64,000 bases of DNA from Bifidobacterium breve (GTDB lineage: Bacteria; Actinomycetota; Acidimicrobiia; IMCC26256; JAENVU01), in NCBI GenBank assembly GCA_945865605.1, contig CAMBEL010000005.1, positions 1 through 64,000 on the forward strand. The letters run 5' to 3'. The position numbers and the translations under genes were made by a program. Shown here one piece after another: positions 9,968 to 19,729 of the stretch. Numbering within the stretch: the first letter of the stretch is position 1; each line of letters begins with the position of its first letter. Below the pieces are notes generated by a model. The model made no database searches. It worked only from the letters and a program-made list of their open reading frames with translations, and was not told the DNA's origin.

Positions 9968-10552
9968 ATGCGCGAGATCACGGTCACGTTCGACTACCGG
10001 TGTCCATTCGCACGTAACGGAAACGAGGCTGTCGTAGCTGCGTTACGTGAAGGGGCTGACCTCGAAGTGCGATTTCTGCCTTTCTCATTGGACCAGAACC
10101 ACCTCGAGGAGGGCGAGCCTCCCGTCTGGGCGCGCGATCCAACCGAATGGGGTTCCGGAGTCCTTGCCCTCCTTTACGGAATAGCGATTCGCGACGCGTT
10201 CCCTGAAAGTTTTTTGGACGCGCACATCGCACTGTTCGCAGCGCGCCATGACCAAGCGCGGCAGTTGAACGACGAAAACGTGCTCGTCGAAGTAACCAAT
10301 TCCGTCGGGATCGATGCCGCAGCCGTTCAGGAAGAGGTTGCAAGCGGACGACCACTCAAGGTTCTTGCGGAGGAGCACACCGAAGCGGTCGAAAGATGGA
10401 GCGTATTTGGCGTCCCCACCTTCATCGAAGGCGAGGAAGCGGTATTTGTTCGTTTCATGGAGCGAGGTCGAGCCGACGATCTGCTGCGCGCGCTCGACAT
10501 GATCGGCTGGGATCGGCTGAACGAGTTCAAGCGCACCCGAATCGCACGGTAG
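9968..10552 (+). CDS. DsbA-family oxidoreductase (thioredoxin-fold), CPFA motif
   Basis: VTFDYRCPFARNGNEAV, VFGVPTFI. Confidence 0.75.
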   Translation: MREITVTFDYRCPFARNGNEAVVAALREGADLEVRFLPFSLDQNHLEEGEPPVWARDPTEWGSGVLALLYGIAIRDAFPESFLDAHIALFAARHDQARQLNDENVLVEVTNSVGIDAAAVQEEVASGRPLKVLAEEHTEAVERWSVFGVPTFIEGEEAVFVRFMERGRADDLLRALDMIGWDRLNEFKRTRIAR

Positions 10553-10560
10553 ACGGGCCC

Positions 10561-11943
10561 ATGTCGGAGCGTATGTCGCCATCCGAGGCGGTCATGTGGG
10601 CCGTCGAAAAAGATCCGGCGTTGCGTTCCGACGTCTGCAACCTAAGTTTGCTCGACGGCGAACCCGACCTAACGCGCCTCAAGGCGAAGATCGGCGAAGC
10701 GCTGATCGCAATTCCACGCCTTTCACACCGTGTCGTGTCACCTCCGATTCGGATAGCTCCGCCCGAGTGGCGACCGGACCCAACTTTTGAAATCGACTAT
10801 CACCTTCGGGCTGCGGCGCTTCCGAGACCAGGTTCAATGCGCCAACTGCTGGATCTCGCCGCATCGTTGTGCGCAACTCCATTTGATCGTTCACGGCCTC
10901 TATGGGAGTTCACGGTCATTGGAGGCTTGGCGGGGGGACGCTCTGCGTTGCTCCAGAAACTGCACCACACCATCACCGACGGCGTAGGTGGTATGCGCCT
11001 GTCGATGAGTCTCGTCGATTCTGAGCGGGATCCCGACTACGGAATGCACTCGTTGCTGCGCGACGCCGTTGCAGAAAACCCAGTTAAGCATGATCCAGTA
11101 AACCGCGATTCACCGATCGATATCCTTCGTGATGCACTCACATTCGCATCACGTGAAAGCATCGAGATCGCATGGCGCACGGCTACGGGCCTTGTGCAAG
11201 GAGCCGCTCACCCAACAAAGACTGCGCGAGTACTCCAATCTCTGCGCCGCCAAGTACTCGTAACCGACCGCGCTCGGTCGTCGTTCATGGCCCAGCATTG
11301 CCTGGCACGGCGCTTCGATATTTGCGAAGTTCCGTTGGACCAAACGATCGCCGTCGCACACGCGCTCGGTGGAAGTTTGAACGATGCATTCGTAACAGGA
11401 GTCGCCGGCGGGCTCGGGCTCTACCACGAACGCATGGGCGTGCCGGTCGATGAGCTGCGGATGGCAATGCCTATCTCGACGCGCTCCTCAGGAGATGAAG
11501 CCGCTAACCGTTTCGCCCCTAGCCGCCTGCTGGTACCAGCAGGTCCCAAGGATCCTGCTGCGCGTTTTTCACAAATACGACAGCGGCTCGGAGATGTGCG
11601 GATCGAGCCGGCACTCGCAGCGGTAGATGCATTAGCCGGATTAACGGCCGTGCTCCCAACTTCGGTTCTCGTGGCGCTCACGCGTACCCAAACGCGCACG
11701 ATCGACTTCGCTACATCGAACATCCGCGGGAGCCGAGAACCTCTCTTCATCGGCGGGACCCGGATAGACGCGACATTTCCGATGGGACCGAGAGCGGGCT
11801 GCGCGCTCAATGTCACTCTCATCTCCTACGGCGGAACCCTCTGCATGGGGGTTCACTCGGATCCAGCCGCTATCACTGATCCCGATGCACTCGTCGAATG
11901 CATCAAAGAATCATTCGATTCTCTGCTCGCCCTCGGCGCGTAA
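10561..11943 (+). CDS. Wax ester synthase/diacylglycerol acyltransferase (WS/DGAT)
   Basis: HHTITDG (HHxxxDG) active site, N-terminal SPSEAVMWAVEKD, C-terminal WS_DGAT_C-like NIRGSREPLFIGG. Confidence 0.88.
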   Translation: MSERMSPSEAVMWAVEKDPALRSDVCNLSLLDGEPDLTRLKAKIGEALIAIPRLSHRVVSPPIRIAPPEWRPDPTFEIDYHLRAAALPRPGSMRQLLDLAASLCATPFDRSRPLWEFTVIGGLAGGRSALLQKLHHTITDGVGGMRLSMSLVDSERDPDYGMHSLLRDAVAENPVKHDPVNRDSPIDILRDALTFASRESIEIAWRTATGLVQGAAHPTKTARVLQSLRRQVLVTDRARSSFMAQHCLARRFDICEVPLDQTIAVAHALGGSLNDAFVTGVAGGLGLYHERMGVPVDELRMAMPISTRSSGDEAANRFAPSRLLVPAGPKDPAARFSQIRQRLGDVRIEPALAAVDALAGLTAVLPTSVLVALTRTQTRTIDFATSNIRGSREPLFIGGTRIDATFPMGPRAGCALNVTLISYGGTLCMGVHSDPAAITDPDALVECIKESFDSLLALGA

Positions 11944-12917
11944 TGCGAGCAGTCGTTGTCAATTCGGGCCAGATCCAAATCGATGAGCGCCCGAGACCGT
12001 CGCCCAGTCAGGGCGAAGTGCTCGTCCGCGTTCGGGCCGCGGGACTGAACCGCGCAGACCTTCTGCAGCGAAGCGGCCTGTATCCCCCGCCCCCTGGAAT
12101 CGCCCCGGATATTCCTGGTCTCGAGTTCTCAGGCGTCGTAGAAGAGTTGGGTCAAGGAGTCGAGCATCCTGCAATCGGAACCTCGGTCATGGGAATCGTT
12201 GCTGGCGGGGCCCAGGCCGAGTTCGTTGTCGTGCACGCGACCCATTGCGCAGCGATACCAAGCGGTCTCGATGTCGTCACCGCGGGTGGGATCCCAGAAG
12301 CATTCTTCACCGCGCATGATGCGATGCGCACACAAGCCCTACTAGTACCGGGCGAGCGCGTACTTGTGCACGCCGCCGGTTCCGGAGTCGGTACAGCAGT
12401 CATACAGATCGCCGTAGCCCTCGGATGTCCCGTCACCGGCACAGCACGAACGGAATCAAAGTTGGAACGTGCACGCGCGCTCGGACTTCAGCACGGTGTA
12501 GTGGCAACCGACGGTATCGAAATGCAGGCGTTTGCTGACCTCATAACAAGTGGAGGTGCTCCAGATGTGGTGATCGATCTCGTTGGAGGTGCGTATGTGA
12601 CAGCGGATGTGATCGCTGCCGCGCCACTCGGTCGAATCGTTGTGGTCGGCACGCTCGCTGGCGGTAGCGCGAAGATTCCCCTGCTCGCAATGATGGGTAA
12701 GCGTTTGCGCATGCTGGGAACGATGTTGCGCACCCGCTCTATTGAGGAAAAGGCGAGTGTCACGTCGCGTTTCATGAACGAGGTTGGGCCATTTCTGACC
12801 GATCGATCTATTTCGCCTGCGATCGAAAATGTCTTTGACTTCCAAGACGCCGCTGCCGGCTACGACCTACTCGCTTCAAATACAACATTCGGAAAGTTGA
12901 TTTTGAGTGTTTCTTGA
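11943..12917 (+). CDS. Zinc-type alcohol dehydrogenase-like / quinone oxidoreductase
   Basis: VRVRAAGLNRADLLQRSGLYPPPPG, VHAAGSGVGTAVIQIA; TAATG junction with upstream gene. Confidence 0.88.
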   Translation: MRAVVVNSGQIQIDERPRPSPSQGEVLVRVRAAGLNRADLLQRSGLYPPPPGIAPDIPGLEFSGVVEELGQGVEHPAIGTSVMGIVAGGAQAEFVVVHATHCAAIPSGLDVVTAGGIPEAFFTAHDAMRTQALLVPGERVLVHAAGSGVGTAVIQIAVALGCPVTGTARTESKLERARALGLQHGVVATDGIEMQAFADLITSGGAPDVVIDLVGGAYVTADVIAAAPLGRIVVVGTLAGGSAKIPLLAMMGKRLRMLGTMLRTRSIEEKASVTSRFMNEVGPFLTDRSISPAIENVFDFQDAAAGYDLLASNTTFGKLILSVS

Positions 12918-12959
12918 TGCGAGCCGGTACCATCCAGGCTTTCCCTTCCGGAGGAACTC

Positions 12960-14147
12960 ATGAGCAAAATCGCTGATACCGATGTCGTAATCGTCGAGGC
13001 CGTCAGATCCCCATTGGGTAAACGCAACGGTGGGATCTCCACCATGCATCCAGCAGATCTGTTGGGGGCCGTGCAACTAGCCGCTATCGGGCGTTCGGGA
13101 ATCAATCCCACCGACATTGGACAAGTTGTCGGCGGTTGCGTGGGACAAGTTGGACCGCAGACATTCAACATTGCCCGGACCGCATGGTTAGCAGCAGGAC
13201 TTCCGTTCGAAGTTGCAGCAACAACGGTAGATGCGGCGTGTGGATCGGCACAGCAAGCAACAAACCTCGCTGCTGCATTGGTGAAGGCGGGTGTTATCGA
13301 CGCAGCATTGTCCTGCGGCGTCGAGTTGATGAGCAAGGTTCCGCTTGGTGCGACGATGCTGAAGGATATGGACCGACCTTTACCGCGTTCCTACTTCCCC
13401 CAATACGAGCCCACGTCACAATTCGAAGGAGCTGAACGGATCGCTGACTCGTGGGGCATAACGCGTGCCGACTGTGACGCGTTCGGGCTTGAGTCTCAGA
13501 ACCGCGCTCGACGAGCCTGGGCCGAAGGCCGATTCGAACGAGAGGTAGTCGCTGTCGAAGCACCAGATCTAGGTGACGACGGCAAGCCGACTGGTTCCAC
13601 CCATCTAGTCGCAATAGACGAAGGCCTTCGCGAGACTTCCCTCGAAGCCTTGTCTGCACTCAAGGCAATTGCGCGAGAAGATGGCGTTCACACGGCTGGC
13701 ACCTCAAGTCAGATCAGCGACGGCGCAGCCGCTGTACTTCTGATGACGTTTGAGAAGGCCAACCAACTTGGCCACACCCCGCGTGCACGTCTCGTTGATC
13801 AGTGCCTAGTGGGTACAGACCCGGTACTGATGCTCACCGGTCCAATCGACGCCACAAAGCGACTCCTCGATCGCAACAATCTTTCCATGCAGGACATAGA
13901 CACCATCGAGATCAACGAGGCCTTCGCTTCTGTTGTTTTGGCGTGGGAACGCGAACTGAAACCAGACATGGAACGCGTCAATCCCAACGGCGGCGCAATC
14001 GCGATTGGGCACCCAGTAGGAGCGACTGGCGCTCGTCTGATCACCACGGCATTGCATGAGTTAGAACGCATCGACGGAACTTTCGGGCTCGTGACCATGT
14101 GTTGCGGCGGCGGTCTAGGCACCGGCACGCTCATCGAGCGCATCTGA
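12960..14147 (+). CDS. Thiolase family protein (acetyl-CoA acetyltransferase)
   Basis: TVDAACGSAQQA, NPNGGAIAIGHPVGATGARLI, TMCCGGGLGTGTLIE. Confidence 0.92.
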   Translation: MSKIADTDVVIVEAVRSPLGKRNGGISTMHPADLLGAVQLAAIGRSGINPTDIGQVVGGCVGQVGPQTFNIARTAWLAAGLPFEVAATTVDAACGSAQQATNLAAALVKAGVIDAALSCGVELMSKVPLGATMLKDMDRPLPRSYFPQYEPTSQFEGAERIADSWGITRADCDAFGLESQNRARRAWAEGRFEREVVAVEAPDLGDDGKPTGSTHLVAIDEGLRETSLEALSALKAIAREDGVHTAGTSSQISDGAAAVLLMTFEKANQLGHTPRARLVDQCLVGTDPVLMLTGPIDATKRLLDRNNLSMQDIDTIEINEAFASVVLAWERELKPDMERVNPNGGAIAIGHPVGATGARLITTALHELERIDGTFGLVTMCCGGGLGTGTLIERI

Positions 14148-15088
14148 TGACCACCTTCGGGTTCCAGATTCCCAATTTCAGCCAAGATGTTCCAGACGAC
14201 CAACTGTTCGAAAACGTGGCAGCTCTCGCGGTCGCAGCCGAGACGAGTGGCTTTGCATCGGTATGGGTAATGGATCACTTTTTCCAGTTGCCCCCACTGG
14301 GTGGCCCAGACCAGCCAATGCTTGAGGGTTACACATTGCTATCCGCCCTCGCCGCTCGTACCGAACGCGTAGAACTTGGAACACTGGTAACCGGAGTGAC
14401 CTACCGCAATCCAGCGCTCGTCGCGAAGATGGTCACCACTCTCGACGTGATCTCACGTGGCCGTGCCGTCTGCGGACTAGGGGCCGCTTGGTACGACATC
14501 GAACACGACGCTTTGGGATTCGCGTTCCCTCCAGCGGGCGAGCGGCTCGACCGACTTGAAGAAGCTGTCCAGATATGCCGGGCGATGTTCACGACAGACC
14601 ATGCAAACTTCTCTGGCCGCTACTACTCGATCACCGACGCAAGGAACCTGCCACGGCCAATCCGTTCCGACGGGATACCAATCATGATTGGCGGAAGCGG
14701 TGAGCGACGCACACTCAAACTTGTGGCGCAATATGCAGATCGCGCCAACATCTCTGGATCTCCTGGCACCGTGCGGCGGCTATTGGACGTCTTGCACCGG
14801 CACTGCGCTGACGTAGGCCGCGACCCAGCTGAAATCCGTTTGACCTGGCTCGGCACCTTGATGCTCACAAACTCATCGGTGGAAACCGGCGAAACGCGTG
14901 CGATGATCGAGGCTGGAGCGGGTGCTGAAACGGATGAGAAATTCATCATCGGTAACGACAGCGAAGCAACTGAACGCGTTGCCGAGTTGATCGAGGCTGG
15001 TGTGGACGACGTGATAGTGAACATGCCATTTTCTGGCCCAGACATCGTGCACCGTGCGGGCGTCCTTTTTACCAATCACTTCGCATAG
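14147..15088 (+). CDS. LLM-class F420-dependent oxidoreductase
   Basis: MTTFGFQIPNFSQDVPDDQLFENVAALAVAAETSGFASVWVMDHFFQLPPLGG. Confidence 0.88.
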   Translation: MTTFGFQIPNFSQDVPDDQLFENVAALAVAAETSGFASVWVMDHFFQLPPLGGPDQPMLEGYTLLSALAARTERVELGTLVTGVTYRNPALVAKMVTTLDVISRGRAVCGLGAAWYDIEHDALGFAFPPAGERLDRLEEAVQICRAMFTTDHANFSGRYYSITDARNLPRPIRSDGIPIMIGGSGERRTLKLVAQYADRANISGSPGTVRRLLDVLHRHCADVGRDPAEIRLTWLGTLMLTNSSVETGETRAMIEAGAGAETDEKFIIGNDSEATERVAELIEAGVDDVIVNMPFSGPDIVHRAGVLFTNHFA

Positions 15089-15097
15089 CCTGTAAGC

Positions 15098-15925
15098 GTG
15101 TCCACGCTCGCAGAACGGCTCGGCTACGCGCCCGACGCGAAACTCGTCATCATCAACTGCGACGATCTCGGATCTTCGCGCTCGGCGAATGTCGCAATCT
15201 ACGAATCCCTCCGAACCGGATTCGCCACCAGCGCCACTCTGATGGTCCCTTGCCCGTGGTCACGTGATGCTGCGGCTGACTACCGCGGCGAAGACGTAGG
15301 TGTGCATCTCACCCTCACATCTGAATGGGAAAGATACCGATGGGGTCCAATTACACGTTCACCGAGCCTGCTCGATGGCGATGGAGGATTCCCGCGTACC
15401 GTCGAAGATGTCTGGGAACATGCGGACATCGAAGAAGTGACCAAAGAATGTCGCGCGCAGATTGAACGTGCCATTCTCTGGGGCTTCGATGTCAGTCACC
15501 TCGATAGTCACATGGGGACGCTCCAATTGAAACCGGAGTTCTTCAGCGTGTATCTGGAACTCGCTTCCGAATTCGCGTTGCCATTACGCATGGTTGGGGC
15601 GAGCGCAGAACCACTTGTCGGCTTTCCGTTCAGACGCATCGCGGCCGAGGAAGGCATCTGCTTCTCCGATCACTTCATCTACACATCGGTCGGCTCGAAG
15701 AAAGCGATTGAAAAGGCTCTTTCACAACTACGGCCGGGCGTCACCGAGGTCTACTTCCATCCGGCTGTTGACACAGACGAACTACGCTCATCGCATCCGG
15801 ACTGGGCCAATAGGGTCGAAGATCACGCGACGCTTTGCGAAGATGCGGCGTTCGCAGATCTCATCACGCGTTCGGACGCGACATTGATTGGATATCGAGA
15901 ACTGCGAGAGGTTCAGAGGTCGTAA
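15098..15925 (+). CDS. ChbG/YdjC-family carbohydrate deacetylase
   Basis: IINCDDLGSSRSANVAI, VGVHLTLTSEW, HLDSHMGTL, YFHPAVD. Confidence 0.85.
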   Translation: MSTLAERLGYAPDAKLVIINCDDLGSSRSANVAIYESLRTGFATSATLMVPCPWSRDAAADYRGEDVGVHLTLTSEWERYRWGPITRSPSLLDGDGGFPRTVEDVWEHADIEEVTKECRAQIERAILWGFDVSHLDSHMGTLQLKPEFFSVYLELASEFALPLRMVGASAEPLVGFPFRRIAAEEGICFSDHFIYTSVGSKKAIEKALSQLRPGVTEVYFHPAVDTDELRSSHPDWANRVEDHATLCEDAAFADLITRSDATLIGYRELREVQRS

Positions 15926-15949
15926 CTGGCGAATTATGAGTCGTCGAAG

Positions 15950-16336
15950 TTAGTAATCCGTTACTTTGCGGATCTCTTCCTGCAACGCCTTGTACTCAGG
16001 TGAGTTGGTCAGCGGCATTAATTGCATGAGTTTGGCCATGTTGCCCGTCACCTTCATGCGACCTTGCATGAACGCCGAGTTCGCGTCGAGTTCTCCATTC
16101 TGGACCTTCACGGAGTCTGCATAGGAGAGCGTCATCGTGAAGTCGGCACCTTCCATCTCGCCAAGCGCGCTCTCGATGAGCTGGCCGTCTTCAATGCGCC
16201 AGTAGTACTTAATGGTTCCGTCAGGTCCACCATTGACGACATACTGCATGTGGGCAGATGAGCCGGGGCGTTCGGGTTGACTCTCGGCCAATACGCGAGT
16301 TTCGTCAATCCATTCCTGCGACAAATACTTGGCCAT
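15950..16336 (-). CDS. SCP2 sterol-binding domain protein
   Basis: IKYYWRIEDGQLIES..., ADFTMTLSYADSVKVQNGELDANSAFMQGRMKVTGNMAKLMQL. Confidence 0.85.
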   Translation of the reverse strand: MAKYLSQEWIDETRVLAESQPERPGSSAHMQYVVNGGPDGTIKYYWRIEDGQLIESALGEMEGADFTMTLSYADSVKVQNGELDANSAFMQGRMKVTGNMAKLMQLMPLTNSPEYKALQEEIRKVTDY

Positions 16337-16371
16337 AGCTGCAGTACCTCCGTTAGTGGATCGTAGACCGG

Positions 16372-17265
16372 TCAGACCGTAGCGCGTGTTTCAGTCCTTA
16401 GCCCAGCGAAGAGATCGTCTTCCACGTCGCCGTCGCCAACATGGTTGTCGACTAGCGAGTGGGCAAGAATGAACTCTTCAAAAGGAAACACGTCGCGGAT
16501 CACATCATCGGGCAAGCGCATCCAGAAGCCATCGGGGTCGACCTGCGTTCGATGTGCCAGCAGCGCCTCTCTACGTTTGTGCAAGAAGTCGCTTACATCG
16601 ATAAACGTTGTGAATCGATGGTCGGCGCGGCCGTCTATGCCGCGTTCCAACCATCCGACGTAAGGGCTCTCCTCGCCGCGCGCCAGAAAGGCCTCGTGCA
16701 ATGCCTTTATTCGACGCCCAGACCAGCCCGTGTAATACATCTTCTTCGGCTGCCAAGGGCGCCCCGCGTCTGGAAATGCTTCGGCATCTCCTGCAGCTTC
16801 AAAAGCGGGCATTGAGATCTCGTGGACCTTCACGTGGTCGGGATGTGGGTAATACGCGCTCTCGTCGCCATAAGTGATTAGTACCTGGGGGCGTTCAGCA
16901 CGAATGATTCGCACGAGTTTTTCGACGGCTTCGTCGATGGGAGCATTAGCGAAGTTCTCCGCGTGGCTATTCGCATCGGAGTCCTTCATCCCGGAATCGC
17001 GATAGCCGAGCATTTGTAACAACGCGTATCCGATCGCGTCCGCGCTGTTTTTTAACTCTTTCAACCGCACGTTCGTCAGGTCCGCACGAACTTCTGGAGT
17101 ATCGACAGCCGGATTGAGGATGTCGCCTTCTTCGCCGCCAGTACAACAAACCAGGACGCCTCGGATCCCTTCGGCTGCATATTTCGCGACGGTAGCGGCG
17201 CCCTTCGACGCTTCATCGTCGGGATGAGCATGAACGCTCAGAAGGCAAAGTGGTTCGCTGTTCAT
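16372..17265 (-). CDS. mca: PIG-L deacetylase, mycothiol S-conjugate amidase-like
   Basis: LLSVHAHPDDEASKGAATVAKYAAEGIRGVLVCCTGGEEGDILNP, matches recalled Mca N-terminus. Confidence 0.83.
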   Translation of the reverse strand: MNSEPLCLLSVHAHPDDEASKGAATVAKYAAEGIRGVLVCCTGGEEGDILNPAVDTPEVRADLTNVRLKELKNSADAIGYALLQMLGYRDSGMKDSDANSHAENFANAPIDEAVEKLVRIIRAERPQVLITYGDESAYYPHPDHVKVHEISMPAFEAAGDAEAFPDAGRPWQPKKMYYTGWSGRRIKALHEAFLARGEESPYVGWLERGIDGRADHRFTTFIDVSDFLHKRREALLAHRTQVDPDGFWMRLPDDVIRDVFPFEEFILAHSLVDNHVGDGDVEDDLFAGLRTETRATV

Positions 17266-17277
17266 ATCCCGGTGAAT

Positions 17278-18372
17278 CTACTGATGCACTGTTGTGGAAC
17301 GGTCACCGGAGCGTACCGAAAACGTCTCGATGCGTCCGATGTCACGGATGCGTCGCACGCGCATACGCGACCACGCAAACTCTGGGTTGTCAATGACGGC
17401 ATGGTGAACGCTCCCGGACACGAGGACAGTTCCAGGACGAGCAACCTCTACCAACCTGTGTGCGAGGTTGACTGCTGGACCGTAGTAGTCGCCGTCTCGT
17501 GTTACAGCGGCTCCAAGATCCACTCCCGCGCGCGCCTCAGGTAGTTGGTCGTCGCCTGCGGTTCGCTCGGTCAAGCGCAAGGCAATCTCTACGGCGACAT
17601 GTGGGTCGTCGGCTACATACATAACTTCATCGCCGATCGTCTTCACGACCCGACCACCCAGTTCGGCTACAGAGTCTCGGGTCAAAGCATCGAAGCGCAC
17701 GATCAAATTGTCTAGGTCCACTGAGTCAAGCTCTTGGCTGATCGCCGTGTAACCAACGAGATCGAGGAAACCAACACTTAGATCAGATGTCGGCTCATTC
17801 TCAACGGAACACTTGCGCCGTACGGCAGCCCTAACTTGAAGGCGCAGCGCGTAGTCGGTGAGATTCGAAATGCGTTCCCAGTCGAGACCGTCCACCAACA
17901 AGGAGGCGATCTCCTGTTCAGACATTCCAACCTGTCGCGCAGTGGTTATCGAAGCTGCGATTCCATCACTCAGGACTTCGGCAATCCTCGAAAGTCCTGC
18001 ACAAATAGCACGGACTTGTCTTACGAGTGCTTCCTCTGGGTCTTCATCGGTCGGAAGTAAACTGTTAAGCCCGCCCGTGATGTTCCGCAACGCGTCTAAG
18101 CCTTCCTCGGTGAAGACGGGGACATTCTCTGGAAGGTCGGGAAAGCCGATTGCGCGCCACAGACGATTGGAGAACTCGCGATCAACGCCAGCGCGGTCAG
18201 CGAGGGTTTCTGGCGTCAGCGTCGGAGTCCCCGGCGTCAACAAGCGGTCGAGCATTAGCAGAACTATCGAACCGTCTTCAGCCGATCGCGCGATCTCAAC
18301 CGTGGGCGTCCCACGGCGTCCAAGAAAGCGCTCAAGTCTGCTGTTTAACCTGATCGCAAGACATCCTTCCAA
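17278..18372 (-). CDS. Class III adenylate/guanylate cyclase with N-terminal regulatory domain
   Basis: VGFLDLVGYTAISQ, GGRVVKTIGDEVMYVADD, GPAVNLAHRLVEVARPGTVLVS; start uncertain (overlaps upstream gene). Confidence 0.88.
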   Translation of the reverse strand: MEGCLAIRLNSRLERFLGRRGTPTVEIARSAEDGSIVLLMLDRLLTPGTPTLTPETLADRAGVDREFSNRLWRAIGFPDLPENVPVFTEEGLDALRNITGGLNSLLPTDEDPEEALVRQVRAICAGLSRIAEVLSDGIAASITTARQVGMSEQEIASLLVDGLDWERISNLTDYALRLQVRAAVRRKCSVENEPTSDLSVGFLDLVGYTAISQELDSVDLDNLIVRFDALTRDSVAELGGRVVKTIGDEVMYVADDPHVAVEIALRLTERTAGDDQLPEARAGVDLGAAVTRDGDYYGPAVNLAHRLVEVARPGTVLVSGSVHHAVIDNPEFAWSRMRVRRIRDIGRIETFSVRSGDRSTTVHQ

Positions 18373-19622
18373 GCGAGTTCGCGTGACGTGTCCGGCTCCT
18401 TCGGCAAACCGAGTACGCGTTCGCCGAGGATGTTTCGCATGATGTCGGACGTACCACCCTCAATTGTGTTGGCCTGCGCTCTCAAGAATCCGAATGCTAC
18501 AGATGCGCCGGGATCCACTTGCGGGGACCGGCCTACACGCTCCGTCAAAGAAAGGTTGTGGCCCTCCCAGGCAACTCCTGCTGCACCTTCAAGATCGATC
18601 GCGAGTTTCTGGACACGTTGATTAAACTCAGCCTGCTGGAGTTTGGTGATCGAACCTTCTGGTCCGGCTTCGCCACCACTCTTACGCTTGGCAGTTGCAC
18701 GGTCGTTGTTCATGCGAATTAGACGGCTCTCAATGTATGCCTGCGACAGCCGTTGACGGGATACTGGATCGGTGATGCCGCGATGACGTTCGATAAGTCG
18801 TTGCACCGGACTTCCGCCTACCGCATCGCCGCCTATCGAGCCAGCACCCGACAACGAAACTCGCTCGTTCATGAGCGTGGTGATCGCTACCTTCCATCCG
18901 TCACCTTCGCGACCGAGCATCCAGTCATTGCGAACTCGAGCATCGGTAAAGAACACCTCGTTGAACTCAGCATCCCCCGTGATCTGCACCAGGGGTCGCG
19001 TTTCTACTTCCGGTTGGTGCATGTCGACCACGAAGTACGACAAGCCTGAGTGCTTGGGAACATCGGGATTGGTCCGACAAAGGAGCATTCCCCATCGGGA
19101 AATGTGGGCGACCGTCGTCCAGACCTTCTGCCCATTCACTACCCACTCATCTCCGTCGCGCACAGCGCGCGTTGCCAGTCCCGCAACGTCAGAACCAGCG
19201 ACCGGCTCACTAAACAGTTGACACCAGATTTCCTCATTGCATGCCAAGGGTTTCAGCAGGCGGTGTTTCATCTCCTCGGTACCCCATGCAATGAGGGTTG
19301 GGCCGCCCATCCCGATCCCGATGATGTTGTACGGCCGCGGCACCTCGTAGTGATTTAGTACATCGTTGACATGCCTGGCCTCGCCCGGCGTAAGCGACAG
19401 TCCCGCTCCATATTCGGACGGCCATGTCGGCGTGGCGTATCCCGCTGCGCCGAATCGCACGCACCAGTCTGCGTAGTCAAGGGACGTGCGCGCCATCGCC
19501 ACACCGTCGACGTCGCCAGTATCTATCGCCTCAATCCACCTTGGAGGAAGCTGTTCGTTCAGCCACGCGAGAGTCTGGTCTCGCAACTGTTCGGGGCTCT
19601 TGACTCGCGTTTCGACAACCAT
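18345..19622 (-). CDS. Acyl-CoA dehydrogenase
   Basis: QLFSEPVAGSDVAGLATRAVRDGDEWVVNGQKVWTT, IEGGTSDIMRNILGERVLGLP. Confidence 0.92.
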   Translation of the reverse strand: MVVETRVKSPEQLRDQTLAWLNEQLPPRWIEAIDTGDVDGVAMARTSLDYADWCVRFGAAGYATPTWPSEYGAGLSLTPGEARHVNDVLNHYEVPRPYNIIGIGMGGPTLIAWGTEEMKHRLLKPLACNEEIWCQLFSEPVAGSDVAGLATRAVRDGDEWVVNGQKVWTTVAHISRWGMLLCRTNPDVPKHSGLSYFVVDMHQPEVETRPLVQITGDAEFNEVFFTDARVRNDWMLGREGDGWKVAITTLMNERVSLSGAGSIGGDAVGGSPVQRLIERHRGITDPVSRQRLSQAYIESRLIRMNNDRATAKRKSGGEAGPEGSITKLQQAEFNQRVQKLAIDLEGAAGVAWEGHNLSLTERVGRSPQVDPGASVAFGFLRAQANTIEGGTSDIMRNILGERVLGLPKEPDTSRELAWKDVLRSG

Positions 19623-19729
19623 GCTTCTCCTCGACCCTTGTAGGAGCAGCGTAGGTCACCGGCTGATCGCATGATCAACCGCACACCGACCCGGCAAAGC
19701 CAACTTCATGCGCTAATTTTCGTGTCCTA

